64,000 nt of DNA from Massilia pinisoli (GTDB taxonomy: Bacteria > Pseudomonadota > Gammaproteobacteria > Burkholderiales > Burkholderiaceae_D): positions 62,001-126,000 of the forward strand of contig NZ_JANUGW010000013.1 in NCBI RefSeq assembly GCF_024753285.1. The letters are read 5' to 3'. This document shows, in pieces, positions 45,153 to 53,231 of this stretch. The notes under the pieces are model-generated. The model did not search any database. It saw only the letters and a program-made list of their open reading frames with translations, and was not told where the DNA came from. The translations under genes were made by a program, and so were the position numbers. Within the stretch, counting starts at the first letter, position 1, and each line of letters begins with the position of its first letter.

Positions 45153-45741
45153 CGTCTTCTTCCTCGTCTTCCGAGGCTTCCTCTTCCGCAGCGGCCTTCG
45201 GCGCCTTGGCCAGGTCCTTCAGGATCTGGAAGATTTCGCGGTAAGCCTTGGGCGGCTTGTTCTCGGCCTGTTCCTTGCGGGCGTTGCGGATCAGGGTGCG
45301 CAGGTGCTGCACGTCCAGATGCGGGTGTTCTTCCAGCAGCTGGGTGAGGGCCTTGTCGTCGGCCAGCAGCTTGTCGCGGCGGCGCTCCAGCGCGTGCAGG
45401 GCGGCCGCTTCGGCCTTCGACGTGCCTTTCCAGCTTTCGATGGTGCGCTGGATGACGGCGACTTCTTCCTCGTCGAGGGTGCGCATCAGCTTGCCGACGA
45501 ATTGCAGCTGGCGGCGCCGGCCTTCGTGGTTGGTGATGGTCTGGCACATGAGGATGGCGTCGCGGACTTCGTCCGGCATCGGGACGCGCTTGACGCGGTC
45601 GCGCGGGGCCTCGATGAGTTGTTCGCCGAGCTTTTGCAACTCGTTACTCTGGCGCTTGAGTTCGGACTTGGAAGGGCGGTCGTATTCCTGGTCGAACTCG
45701 TCGGAGCGGAAGCCGACGGAGCCGCGGTTGGCATTTGGCAT
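45136..45741 (-). CDS. darP: Dual-action ribosomal maturation protein DarP (YjgA)
   Basis: A 201-residue protein of the DUF615 family. The core starts PSKSELKRQSNELQKLGEQLIE and runs through RVPMPDEVRDAIL, RRRQLQFVGKLMR and LIRNARKEQAENKPPKAYREIF. It binds the maturing 50S ribosomal subunit and helps its late assembly. The end is extremely acidic (EEEASEDEEEDDESGQ), a non-conserved extension. It is the first gene of the leftward darP-mog-esterase unit and is divergent from pmbA. Confidence 0.92.
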   Translation of the reverse strand: MPNANRGSVGFRSDEFDQEYDRPSKSELKRQSNELQKLGEQLIEAPRDRVKRVPMPDEVRDAILMCQTITNHEGRRRQLQFVGKLMRTLDEEEVAVIQRTIESWKGTSKAEAAALHALERRRDKLLADDKALTQLLEEHPHLDVQHLRTLIRNARKEQAENKPPKAYREIFQILKDLAKAPKAAAEEEASEDEEEDDESGQ

Positions 45742-45834
45742 GATGATCTGGATTCGTCAGGCGCACGGCCCGGCGGTAAAAACGGTAAACGGCTGCTATG
45801 ATAACTGTTTTAGGGCTCGCCACGAAAAACGCAC

Positions 45835-47187
45835 ATGAACGACACCGTCTTCACCCACACCCAGGATCAGCTCAAGCAGCTCGCACAGGACGTGCTGGCC
45901 ATTGCCAAGGAAACGGGCGCCAGCGACGCGTCGGTCGAGATCAGCGAGGGTAGCGGACTGGCGGTGACGGTGCGCAAGGGCCAGGTCGAGACCATCGAAC
46001 AGAACAAGGACAAGGGCATCGGCGTGACCGTCTACTGCGGCAAGCGCCGCGGCCACGCGAACACGTCCGACTTCTCGCGCGACTCGCTGCGCGCCACTGT
46101 CGAGGCCGCGTACAACATCGCCCGCTTCACCGCCGAGGACCCGGCCGCCGGCCTGCCCGACGCCGACCTGCTGGAAACGAACCCCCGCGACCTGCGCCTG
46201 TGCTACCCATGGGACATCAATGCCGAGGATGCCGTCGCCATCGCCCAGCGCTGCGAGGCGGCCGCGTTCGCCGTCGACAAGCGTGTGACGAACAGCGAAG
46301 GCGCCAGCGTCTACGTGCAACAGTCGCACTTCGTGGCGGCGAACTCGCTGGGCTTCTGCGCCGGCTACCCGTTCTCGCGCCACACGCTGTCCGTCGCGCC
46401 GATCGCCGGCAAAGGCGCCCACATGCAGCGCGACGACTGGTATTCGTCGGCGCGCGATCCGAAGAAGCTGGGCGACCCGGAAAAGATCGGCCGCTATGCC
46501 GCCGAACGCGCCCTCGCGCGCCTGCATGCGCGCAAGCTCGACACGCGCACGTGCCCCGTGCTGTTCGAGGCGCCGCTGGCCGCCGGCCTGCTGGGCGCTT
46601 TCGTCCAGGCAACCTCGGGCGGCGCGCTGTATCGTAAATCGAGCTTCCTGCTCGACTCGCTCGGCAGCAGCATCTTCCCGTCGCACATCCAGATCGTCGA
46701 AGATCCGCACCTGATCGGCGGCGTGGGCTCGGCCCCGTTCGACGAAGAGGGCGTGCGCACGCAGCGCCGCAAGGTCGTCAGCGACGGCGTGCTGCAGGGC
46801 TATTTCCTGTCGTCTTACTCGGCGCGCAAGCTGGGCATGCAGACGACGGGCAACGCGGGCGGTTCGCACAACCTGGAACTCGTCTCGACCGACACGAAGA
46901 TCGCCGACGATTTTGAAGGCATGCTGCGCAAGATGGGTACCGGTCTGCTCGTCACGGAACTGATGGGGCAGGGCACGAACTACGTCACGGGCGATTATTC
47001 GCGCGGCGCGTCCGGCTACTGGGTCGAGAACGGCGTCATCCAGTACCCCGTCGAAGAGATCACCATCGCGGGCAATATGAAGGACATGTTCCAGGCTATC
47101 GTCGGCGTCGGCAACGACGTGCTGACGCGCGGTAACAAGTCGACGGGGTCGATCCTGCTCGAGAAGATGGTCATCGCGGGCAATTAA
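45835..47187 (+). CDS. pmbA: PmbA, TldD/PmbA metalloprotease subunit
   Basis: A 450-residue protein of normal length. TldE/PmbA is the non-catalytic partner of TldD; the complex degrades or matures peptides such as microcin B17 and CcdA. Family signatures are ASDASVEISEGSGLAVTVRKG, TSGGALYRKSSFLLDSLG, and NAGGSHNLELVSTD. As expected for PmbA, the HExxxH zinc motif of TldD is missing. A CcdA-like antitoxin is present in the window (29309-29566), and CcdA is a documented TldD/E target in Escherichia coli. It is divergent from darP, as in many proteobacteria. Confidence 0.93.
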   Translation: MNDTVFTHTQDQLKQLAQDVLAIAKETGASDASVEISEGSGLAVTVRKGQVETIEQNKDKGIGVTVYCGKRRGHANTSDFSRDSLRATVEAAYNIARFTAEDPAAGLPDADLLETNPRDLRLCYPWDINAEDAVAIAQRCEAAAFAVDKRVTNSEGASVYVQQSHFVAANSLGFCAGYPFSRHTLSVAPIAGKGAHMQRDDWYSSARDPKKLGDPEKIGRYAAERALARLHARKLDTRTCPVLFEAPLAAGLLGAFVQATSGGALYRKSSFLLDSLGSSIFPSHIQIVEDPHLIGGVGSAPFDEEGVRTQRRKVVSDGVLQGYFLSSYSARKLGMQTTGNAGGSHNLELVSTDTKIADDFEGMLRKMGTGLLVTELMGQGTNYVTGDYSRGASGYWVENGVIQYPVEEITIAGNMKDMFQAIVGVGNDVLTRGNKSTGSILLEKMVIAGN

Positions 47188-47203
47188 AAACCGCCAACCG
47201 TCG

Positions 47204-47233
47204 CGCGTGCGGATCCGGGTTACGCCGCACGCG
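47204..47233. other. Inverted repeat after pmbA
   Basis: CGCGTGCGG at 47204-47212 pairs exactly with CCGCACGCG at 47225-47233, but no T-run follows, so it is at best a weak terminator or RNA-stability hairpin for pmbA. Confidence 0.4.
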
Positions 47234-47250
47234 ATTGCCGGGTTCCTGCA

Positions 47251-47272
47251 ATAATGTGCAGATGCACATTAT
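47251..47272. promoter_or_regulatory. Perfect palindromic operator ahead of the nitroreductase
   Basis: ATAATGTGCA at 47251-47260 and TGCACATTAT at 47263-47272 are exact inverted ten-base arms around GA, in an otherwise GC-rich region. The end CATTAT could be a -10 box, with transcription then starting about ten bases before the ATG at 47289. A dimeric regulator such as a MarR- or HxlR-type repressor is the likely partner; none is encoded nearby. Confidence 0.65.
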
Positions 47273-47288
47273 TCACGAAAGGAACCCG

Positions 47289-47942
47289 ATGGATATTCTC
47301 GCCGCCGCCCGCAAGCGCTACACCGCCAAGGCCTACGACCCGTCCCGCCGCGTGCCGGAAGAGACGATGCAGCAGATCTACGAGGTGCTGCGCAACAGCC
47401 CGTCGTCCGTGAACTCCCAGCCGTGGCACTTCATCGTCGCCAGCACGCCGGAAGCAAAGGCGCGCCTGGCCAAAGGCGTGCAAGGACCGTACAGCTACAA
47501 CGAGGCCAAGATCCTGAATGCCTCGCACGTCATCCTGTTCTGCACGCGCGTCGACGCGGAAGGCGGCCACCTGGACCATCTGCTCGAGCAGGAACAGCGC
47601 GACGGCCGGTTCAAGGACGATGCCGCCAAGGCGGGCCAGGCCAAGGGTCGCCTCGGCTACGTCAACCTGCACCGCTACACGCTGAAGGACTTGCCGCAGT
47701 GGTTCGAGAAGCAGGCCTATATCGCGCTGGGCAACGCCATGCTGGCCGCCAGTGCGCTGGGCGTGGACACGACGCCGATGGAAGGCCTCGATCCGGCCGC
47801 GCTGGACGCGGAACTGGGCCTGCACGAGAAGGGCCTCGCCAGTCTCGTCCTGCTGGCCTTCGGCTACCATGCCGACAGCGATTTCAATGCCGCGCTGCCG
47901 AAGTCGCGGCTGGCGCAGGAGCAGGTGTTCACGTTCCTGTAA
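47289..47942 (+). CDS. Nitroreductase family protein, NfsB-like
   Basis: A 217-residue FMN-dependent oxidoreductase. The FMN-binding motif RKRYTAKAYDPSRRVPEE starts at residue 8, and LRNSPSSVNSQPWHFIV is near residue 40. The AYIALGNAMLAASALGVDTTPMEG segment is typical of NfsB/DrgA-type oxygen-insensitive nitroreductases. These reduce nitroaromatics or quinones using NAD(P)H. It is preceded by GAAAGGAAC and by the operator at 47251-47272, and followed by a terminator. Confidence 0.9.
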   Translation: MDILAAARKRYTAKAYDPSRRVPEETMQQIYEVLRNSPSSVNSQPWHFIVASTPEAKARLAKGVQGPYSYNEAKILNASHVILFCTRVDAEGGHLDHLLEQEQRDGRFKDDAAKAGQAKGRLGYVNLHRYTLKDLPQWFEKQAYIALGNAMLAASALGVDTTPMEGLDPAALDAELGLHEKGLASLVLLAFGYHADSDFNAALPKSRLAQEQVFTFL

Positions 47943-47953
47943 GCAGCATGAAA

Positions 47954-48018
47954 AACGCCACGGTGCGCGGAGCGGCCGTGGCGTTCGTCGTTCCAGACGG
48001 GGCCAGCGCCCCGTTTTT
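47954..48018 (+). terminator. Tandem hairpins after the nitroreductase gene
   Basis: AACGCCACGG/CCGTGGCGTT (47954-47985) forms a ten-pair stem without a T-run. A second stem, ACGGGGC/GCCCCGT with CAGC loop (47997-48014), is followed by five T residues and is the functional terminator. The T-run overlaps the stop of the opposite carboxypeptidase gene. Confidence 0.8.
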
Positions 48019-49154
48019 CATTTCTCCAACTGACGGACCGCTTGCAGCACCGGCTGCAGCACCGCGGCACCGAGGCGCGCACTGCGGGCGCCGTCCCAGC
48101 CGACTTGCGGATCGGGGTCGTTGGCGTTGTCCTTGAACGGCAGTTCCAGCGTGAGCGACAGGCAGCCGAACGCGTGCGTCACGTACGGCGAACCCATCGT
48201 CAGCACCTCGTCCGTGTATGGCTCCTTCGGGTAGCCGTGGACGTCCTGGAAGTCGGGGCTGGCGATCATGAACGCGTCCGAGAACGCTTTCTGCGCGGCG
48301 GCCTGCTCGGCGGTAAAGGTGGGCAGCGCGTCGGAGCCGGCGATGAAGACGTACGGCAGGCCCTCGTCGCCATGGACGTCGAGGCACAGGTCGACGCCCG
48401 TCTCTTCCATTTTCTTGCGCACCAGGAAGACTTCCGGGCTGCGTTCCATCGACGGGTTCAGCCACTCGCGGTTCAGGTTGGCACCCGCCGCGTTCGTGCG
48501 CAGGTTGCCGCGCACGGACCCGTCCGGGTTCATGTTCGGCACGACGTAGAACACGGTCTCTTTCAGCAGCTGGCGGCCGAACGGGTGGGCCGGGTCGAGC
48601 AGGGCGTCGAGCATGCCTTCGACGAACCACTCGGCCATCGTCTCGCCCGGGTGCTGGCGCGCGATGACCCAGACGGTCTTCTTGCCGGCGTCCGGCTCAC
48701 CGATGACGAGCAGGTTCAGGTCGCGGCCGTCGATGGTCGAGCCGAGGTCCAGCATGCGCACGTGCTCCGACATCTGGGCGCGGTCCAGCAGTTCCAGGTG
48801 ACGCTCCCACGAATAGGGTTCGAAATAGGCGTAGTAGACGCTGTCCATCGCGGGCGTGTGCTCGATCGTCAGCACCTGGCCGTCGAAGCGGGTCGGCACA
48901 CGGAACCAGTTGACGCGGTCGTAGCTGGCCATCGCCTGGTAATCCTCCCAGCCCTTCGGATACGCGGACTGGCCGGCGTTGAGCAGGCGGATCGCGCACG
49001 GCTCGCCCTGCGCGCCCTGCAGGCGGAAGTAGAACCACTGGGCGAAGTCGGCGTGGGAATCCTTGCGGATGTTCAGGTCGATGGCGTGCGCGCTCGTGGC
49101 GTTCACGATCTCGATGGCGCCAGCGTCGAACTGGCTGCTGATCTTGATAGACAT
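48018..49154 (-). CDS. M14 family zinc carboxypeptidase, cytosolic-type
   Basis: A 378-residue cytoplasmic metallopeptidase. An N-terminal beta-sandwich domain of about 120 residues (ISSQFDAGAIEIVNATSAHAIDLNIRKDSHADFAQWFYFRL) is followed by the M14 catalytic domain. Zinc ligands are in VIARQHPGETMAEW (HxxE, about residue 168) and DVHGDEG (His about residue 260), and the catalytic Glu is in LTLELPFKDN. The two-domain form is typical of the bacterial relatives of cytosolic carboxypeptidases. It removes C-terminal residues from peptides; the natural substrate is unknown. Confidence 0.88.
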   Translation of the reverse strand: MSIKISSQFDAGAIEIVNATSAHAIDLNIRKDSHADFAQWFYFRLQGAQGEPCAIRLLNAGQSAYPKGWEDYQAMASYDRVNWFRVPTRFDGQVLTIEHTPAMDSVYYAYFEPYSWERHLELLDRAQMSEHVRMLDLGSTIDGRDLNLLVIGEPDAGKKTVWVIARQHPGETMAEWFVEGMLDALLDPAHPFGRQLLKETVFYVVPNMNPDGSVRGNLRTNAAGANLNREWLNPSMERSPEVFLVRKKMEETGVDLCLDVHGDEGLPYVFIAGSDALPTFTAEQAAAQKAFSDAFMIASPDFQDVHGYPKEPYTDEVLTMGSPYVTHAFGCLSLTLELPFKDNANDPDPQVGWDGARSARLGAAVLQPVLQAVRQLEK

Positions 49155-49292
49155 GGTGTGTCCTGTTGTTGTTGGCTGTGAGGCGGCATGATACCGCTTT
49201 CGCCGGCGGAATCGGATGCTCTGCTCGCGCGCAAAGGATGATGCCGTGGCCTTTGCTACTGTTCTTGCTTGGCCTCATCGAGGAGACGGAGC

Positions 49293-49547
49293 ATGACGAC
49301 TATCCGCGTGGCGCGGCCGGAAATCACGAGCATCGACCGGCGCGGCTTCTGGCTGCGCTGGCGCGAGGAAGAGCTGTACCTGCCGTTCGCGCTGTTTCCC
49401 TGGTTCGAGCATGCGACCGTCGCTCAGCTGTGCCGCATCGAACACCTGGGCCGCGAATGCCTGTACTGGCCTGGGCTCGACCTGGAACTCGCGCTGGACC
49501 GGATCCGCCATCCGATGGCCGCCGCGCAGTTCGCCGTCGATTGCTGA
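49293..49547 (+). CDS. DUF2442 domain protein
   Basis: An 84-residue protein. The DUF2442 pattern is present: ITSIDRRGFWLRWREEELYLPFALFPWF, then the final short helix ELALDRIRHP. DUF2442 proteins have no known activity; some are partners of toxin-like or helix-turn-helix proteins. GAGGAG precedes ATG 49293. The frame ends one base before the stop of paaX on the opposite strand. Confidence 0.75.
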   Translation: MTTIRVARPEITSIDRRGFWLRWREEELYLPFALFPWFEHATVAQLCRIEHLGRECLYWPGLDLELALDRIRHPMAAAQFAVDC

Positions 49548-50474
49548 TCAGCGCAGTCCGCCGAACCGGTCGTACAGGCCCGCATCGGCCTCCGGCGCGT
49601 CCGCATCCTCGCGCCGCAGCACATCCATCAGGTGTCGTTCGGCCGGCTCCCAGACGAGACGGTAGATCGCCTGCGCCAGCGCATACGCTTCCGACCCCGG
49701 CCAGGGCTGCGGCAGCAGCGCGAGCGGCAGCATCGGATCGTGCAACTGGACGCGGCGGTAGGCATGAATCAAGAGGGTGCGCACGATGAATGCCTGCTGA
49801 GGCGCCGGTGCCGGTTCTCCGCGCAGCAGGTCAAGCAACGGGGTGAATTGCTCGATGAAGCGGCGGTAGCCCGTCACGACGGCCGACAAGTCCCAGCCTT
49901 CGCGCACAAGTTCCGCCAGCGGGCGCGCGCCGACGTCCGGCAGCTCCGTCGCCGCGCACACGAAGACCTTGCCGCTGGCTTCCACGCGCCGCAACACCTC
50001 GGCCACGCCGTCCAGGTCGGCCGCCGGATGCGCGAGCAGGCCCGGCGCCAGCATGGCAAAGCCTTCCCATTCGAGTTCCTTGCGCACGGCCGCGCGCAGG
50101 GCGCTGTCGATGCTGCCGTTGGGCGCGAGCAGCAGGGTCCAGCGGCCGTCCCAGTCCACGCCCGGCGCGGCATAGATGCGATGGTTGGCGCGAGCGAAGC
50201 GGGGCGCGGCAGCGGGCCGCAGCGCATAGCTGCTGCGCCGGCCCTCGCGCTGCGCGACGAGCCAGCCTTCCTGCACGAGACGGAACACGCTCGTGCGCAC
50301 GAGCCGGTCCGTCACGTCGAGCGGCGCCATCAGTTCGATCAGGCTGCCCAGCCACAGCCGGGCGCCGTGCGGTGCGATGGCGTCGCCGAAGATCGTCATC
50401 ACGAGCGATTTGGAACGGGGCGGGTCGGTCTCGAGGAAGTGGGCGATCCACTCCTGGCTGCTGGTCTGGGTCAT
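49548..50474 (-). CDS. paaX: PaaX, repressor of the phenylacetate degradation operon
   Basis: A 308-residue regulator. The PaaX N-terminal domain (residues 1-80) includes [24 protein letters not shown] and [31 protein letters not shown]. The central and C-terminal PaaX domains follow, ending in [18 protein letters not shown]. PaaX is released from DNA by phenylacetyl-CoA. It is encoded divergently next to paaA, and its operator is likely in the 104-base gap between the two start codons. Length matches the family (about 300-320). Confidence 0.93.
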   Translation of the reverse strand: MTQTSSQEWIAHFLETDPPRSKSLVMTIFGDAIAPHGARLWLGSLIELMAPLDVTDRLVRTSVFRLVQEGWLVAQREGRRSSYALRPAAAPRFARANHRIYAAPGVDWDGRWTLLLAPNGSIDSALRAAVRKELEWEGFAMLAPGLLAHPAADLDGVAEVLRRVEASGKVFVCAATELPDVGARPLAELVREGWDLSAVVTGYRRFIEQFTPLLDLLRGEPAPAPQQAFIVRTLLIHAYRRVQLHDPMLPLALLPQPWPGSEAYALAQAIYRLVWEPAERHLMDVLRREDADAPEADAGLYDRFGGLR

Positions 50475-50501
50475 GGGCTGCGATTCTACCTCGTCTCAAT
50501 A

Positions 50502-50546
50502 TGATTCAAAATTTCGCTATACATCTCAATTCTTGTATCGTATTAT
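50502..50546 (+). promoter_or_regulatory. paaA promoter and candidate PaaX site
   Basis: TATACA at 50518-50523 and TATTAT at 50541-50546, 17 bases apart, form a plausible sigma-70 promoter 32 bases ahead of paaA. TGATTC at 50502-50507, just upstream, matches the half-site reported for PaaX; an imperfect GATTC (50548-50552) could be its partner. Without a clean full dyad, the operator call is tentative. Confidence 0.45.
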
Positions 50547-50578
50547 GGATTCAGACAGATCGCAAACGGAGACTGATC

Positions 50579-51565
50579 ATGTATGCACAGATGGTGGACA
50601 CCGGCCTGAAACAGGTCCAGACCCGCGCCGACATGAGCGAGGAAGAGCAGGCGTTCCAGGCGCGCATCGACGCCGGCGTCAAGATCGAGCCGAAGGACTG
50701 GATGCCCGAGGCCTACCGCAAGACCCTGATCCGCCAGATTTCCCAGCACGCGCATTCCGAGATCGTCGGCCAACTGCCCGAAGGCAACTGGGTGACGCGC
50801 GCGCCCACACTGAAGCGCAAATCGATCCTGCTGGCCAAGATCCAGGACGAAGCCGGCCACGGTCTGTACCTGTACAGCGCCGCGGAGACGCTGGGCGTGT
50901 CGCGCGACGAGCTGCTGGCCGCCCTGCACGCGGGCAAAGCCAAGTACTCGAGCATCTTCAACTATCCGACCTTGACCTGGGCCGACATCGGCGCCATCGG
51001 CTGGCTCGTGGACGGTTCCGCGATCATCAACCAGATCCCGCTGTGCCGCTGCTCGTACGGCCCGTATGCACGGGCGATGATCCGCGTGTGCAAGGAAGAG
51101 TCGTTCCACGCGCGCCAGGGCTACGACATCATGATGAAGCTCGCGCAGGGCTCACCCGAACAGAAGGCGATGGCGCAGGACGCCCTGAACCGCTGGTGGT
51201 GGCCGTCGTTGATGATGTTCGGCCCGTCCGACGCGGAATCCGTCAACAGCGCGCAGTCGAGCGCCTGGCGCATCAAGCTGTTCTCGAACGACGAGCTGCG
51301 CCAGCGCATGGTCGACCAGACCGTGCCCCAGGCCGAATTCCTCGGCCTCACGATTCCCGATCCCGACCTCAAATGGAACGAAGAACGGGGCCATTACGAC
51401 TTCGGCGAGATCGATTGGGAAGAGTTTTATAACGTCCTCAAGGGGAACGGGCCGTGCAACAAGGACCGGCTGCGTACGCGCGTGAAGGCCTACGAGGATG
51501 GCGCGTGGTTCCGCGAGGCCTTGGTGGCGCATGCAGACAAACAAGCATCGAGAAAGGCGGCATGA
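50579..51565 (+). CDS. paaA: Phenylacetyl-CoA epoxidase, catalytic subunit PaaA
   Basis: A 328-residue di-iron protein, the oxygenase subunit that epoxidises phenylacetyl-CoA. Iron-binding carboxylate/histidine motifs are visible in [21 protein letters not shown] and [17 protein letters not shown]-like [15 protein letters not shown] (two ExxH). The start [19 protein letters not shown] and end match the family length. The ATG is at 50579. It opens the paaABCDE operon; a half-copy of the repeat and 90 bases separate it from paaB. Confidence 0.96.
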   Translation: MYAQMVDTGLKQVQTRADMSEEEQAFQARIDAGVKIEPKDWMPEAYRKTLIRQISQHAHSEIVGQLPEGNWVTRAPTLKRKSILLAKIQDEAGHGLYLYSAAETLGVSRDELLAALHAGKAKYSSIFNYPTLTWADIGAIGWLVDGSAIINQIPLCRCSYGPYARAMIRVCKEESFHARQGYDIMMKLAQGSPEQKAMAQDALNRWWWPSLMMFGPSDAESVNSAQSSAWRIKLFSNDELRQRMVDQTVPQAEFLGLTIPDPDLKWNEERGHYDFGEIDWEEFYNVLKGNGPCNKDRLRTRVKAYEDGAWFREALVAHADKQASRKAA

Positions 51566-51567
51566 CG

Positions 51568-51592
51568 TAGGGTGGACGGCTCCGCCGTCCAC
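51568..51592. repeat. Repeat element half-copy between paaA and paaB
   Basis: TAGGGTGGACGGC is followed by TCC and GCCGTCCAC, forming the same type of nine-pair hairpin as one arm of the copies at 11864 and 39096. The opposite arm is missing. It starts three bases after the paaA stop and lies inside the operon, in the 90-base gap ahead of paaB. Confidence 0.8.
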
Positions 51593-51655
51593 ACGGTGAT
51601 ACGCGTCATCAATTCCGCCGCAGCCGCACAGAACACCAGAAACATGGAGACAGCA

Positions 51656-51940
51656 ATGAGCAAAGAATGGCCCCTGTGGGAAGTCTTCATCCGCAGCCAG
51701 CACGGCCTGGCCCACAAGCACGTGGGCAGCCTGCACGCGCCGGATGCCGAGATGGCGATCAACAATGCGCGCGACGTCTACACGCGACGCAACGAAGGTG
51801 TATCGATCTGGGTGGTGAAGGCCGCCGACATCGTCGCCTCGAGCCCGGCCGACAAGGACGCGCTGTTCGAACCGTCGAACAGCAAGGTCTACCGCCACCC
51901 GACCTTCTTCCCGATGCCGGAAGAAGTCAAGAACCTGTGA
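51656..51940 (+). CDS. paaB: Phenylacetyl-CoA epoxidase subunit PaaB
   Basis: A 94-residue small subunit. WPLWEVFIRSQHGLAHKHVGSLHAPDAEMA is a canonical start, followed by YTRRNEGVSIWVVKAADI. PaaB joins PaaAC heterodimers and is needed for full activity of the epoxidase; it contains no cofactor. The ATG 51656 has GGAGA upstream. The gap before it is unusually long for this operon because of the repeat half-copy. Confidence 0.95.
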   Translation: MSKEWPLWEVFIRSQHGLAHKHVGSLHAPDAEMAINNARDVYTRRNEGVSIWVVKAADIVASSPADKDALFEPSNSKVYRHPTFFPMPEEVKNL

Positions 51941-51947
51941 GTCGGCC

Positions 51948-52703
51948 GTGGATGCCAACAAATTCGACTACCTCCTTCGCCAGGGCGACAACGCCTTGAT
52001 CCTGTCGCAGCAATTGTCGCAGCTGTGCGGCAAGGGCCCGGCGCTCGAAGAAGACATGGCGCTGACCAACGTCGCCCTCGACCTGCTCGGCCAGACCCGG
52101 ATGTGGCTCACGTATGCCGGCGAGCTCGAAGGCGAGGATCGCGACGAGGACCGCCTCGCCTACCTGCGCGACACCCGCGACTTCCGCAACTGCCTGCTCG
52201 TCGAGCAGCCGAACGGCGACTACGCGCAGACGTTGACGCGCCAGTTCCTGTTCGATACGTGGCATTACTTCCTGATGCGCGGCCTGGCCGATTCCAGCGA
52301 CCGCCGCATCGCGGAGATCGCGGAAAAATCGATCAAGGAAGTGACGTACCACCTGCGCCGCAGCGGCGACCTCGTCGTGCGCCTGGGCGACGGCACGGAC
52401 GTCAGCCGGCGCAAGATGCAGGACGCGCTGGACGAGCTGTGGACCTACGCCGGGGAGATGTTCATCTACGACGACGTCGACCAGGCGATGGTCGAACAGG
52501 GCGTCGCGCCGGCTGCCGAAGGGCTGCGCGCAGCGTTCCTCGGCCACGTCGCCGAGGTGCTCGACGAAGCCACGCTGACGATGCCGCCGCCGGATGCGTA
52601 CGTGCAGCGCGGCGGCAAGCAAGGCCGCCACACGGAGCGCCTCGGCTACATCCTGGCCGAGATGCAGTTCCTGCAGCGCGCCTACCCGGGCGTGGCATGG
52701 TGA
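51948..52703 (+). CDS. paaC: Phenylacetyl-CoA epoxidase subunit PaaC
   Basis: A 251-residue ferritin-like structural subunit. It has the family start (DYLLRQGDNALILSQQLSQLCGKGPALEEDMAL) and helices with YLRDTRDFRNCLLVEQPNGDYAQT. It stabilises PaaA and lacks the iron site. The GTG start at 51948 lies eight bases after the paaB stop. Its end overlaps paaD by seven bases. Confidence 0.95.
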   Translation: MDANKFDYLLRQGDNALILSQQLSQLCGKGPALEEDMALTNVALDLLGQTRMWLTYAGELEGEDRDEDRLAYLRDTRDFRNCLLVEQPNGDYAQTLTRQFLFDTWHYFLMRGLADSSDRRIAEIAEKSIKEVTYHLRRSGDLVVRLGDGTDVSRRKMQDALDELWTYAGEMFIYDDVDQAMVEQGVAPAAEGLRAAFLGHVAEVLDEATLTMPPPDAYVQRGGKQGRHTERLGYILAEMQFLQRAYPGVAW

Positions 52704-53224
52704 TGGCCGCGTCGCGCATCACGGCCGACCGGGTGCGGGCCTGGCTGGGCGAGGTTCCGGATCCGGAGATCCCGGTGATCTCGGTCGTCGACCTGGGCAT
52801 CGTGCGCGACGTGGACGTGGCCGACGACGGCGCATGTGTCGTCACGATCACGCCGACGTATTCCGGCTGTCCCGCGATGGACGTCATCGCAGAGGACATC
52901 GACAAGGCGCTGCGCGCGCGCGGCGTGGACAACCTGCGCATCGTCACCCGCCTGTCGCCCGCGTGGACGACGGACTGGATGAGCGACGCCGGCAAGGCCG
53001 CGCTGAAAGGCTACGGCATCGCGCCGCCGGTGCAGCAGGTGATCGACATCAGCGCGCTGACCCGCGGCGTGAAGCGCCATGCCATCGAGCAGCCGATTGT
53101 GGCGTGCCCGCATTGCGGCTCGACGCACACGCGCCTGACCAGCCAGTTCGGTTCGACCCCGTGCAAGGCCTTGTACCAATGCCTCGACTGCCGCGAGCCG
53201 TTCGATTACTTCAAATGCCACTGA
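52697..53224 (+). CDS. paaD: PaaD, DUF59 protein of the epoxidase system
   Basis: A 175-residue protein. Residues about 10-110 are a DUF59 (MIP18-like) domain with VPDPEIPVISVVDLGIVRDV and TPTYSGCPAMDVI, involved in iron-sulfur or metal-cofactor assembly. A C-terminal zinc ribbon follows (CPHCGSTHTRLT, then CLDCREPFDYFKCH). PaaD is needed for an active phenylacetyl-CoA epoxidase. The ATG 52697 overlaps paaC; ATG 52703 is an alternative. Confidence 0.93.
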   Translation: MVMAASRITADRVRAWLGEVPDPEIPVISVVDLGIVRDVDVADDGACVVTITPTYSGCPAMDVIAEDIDKALRARGVDNLRIVTRLSPAWTTDWMSDAGKAALKGYGIAPPVQQVIDISALTRGVKRHAIEQPIVACPHCGSTHTRLTSQFGSTPCKALYQCLDCREPFDYFKCH

Positions 53225-53231
53225 GGCTGAC

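Noticed and set aside
47204-47233. Intrinsic terminator of pmbA
   Set aside because: The stem is perfect but no T-run follows, so it is listed only as an inverted repeat.
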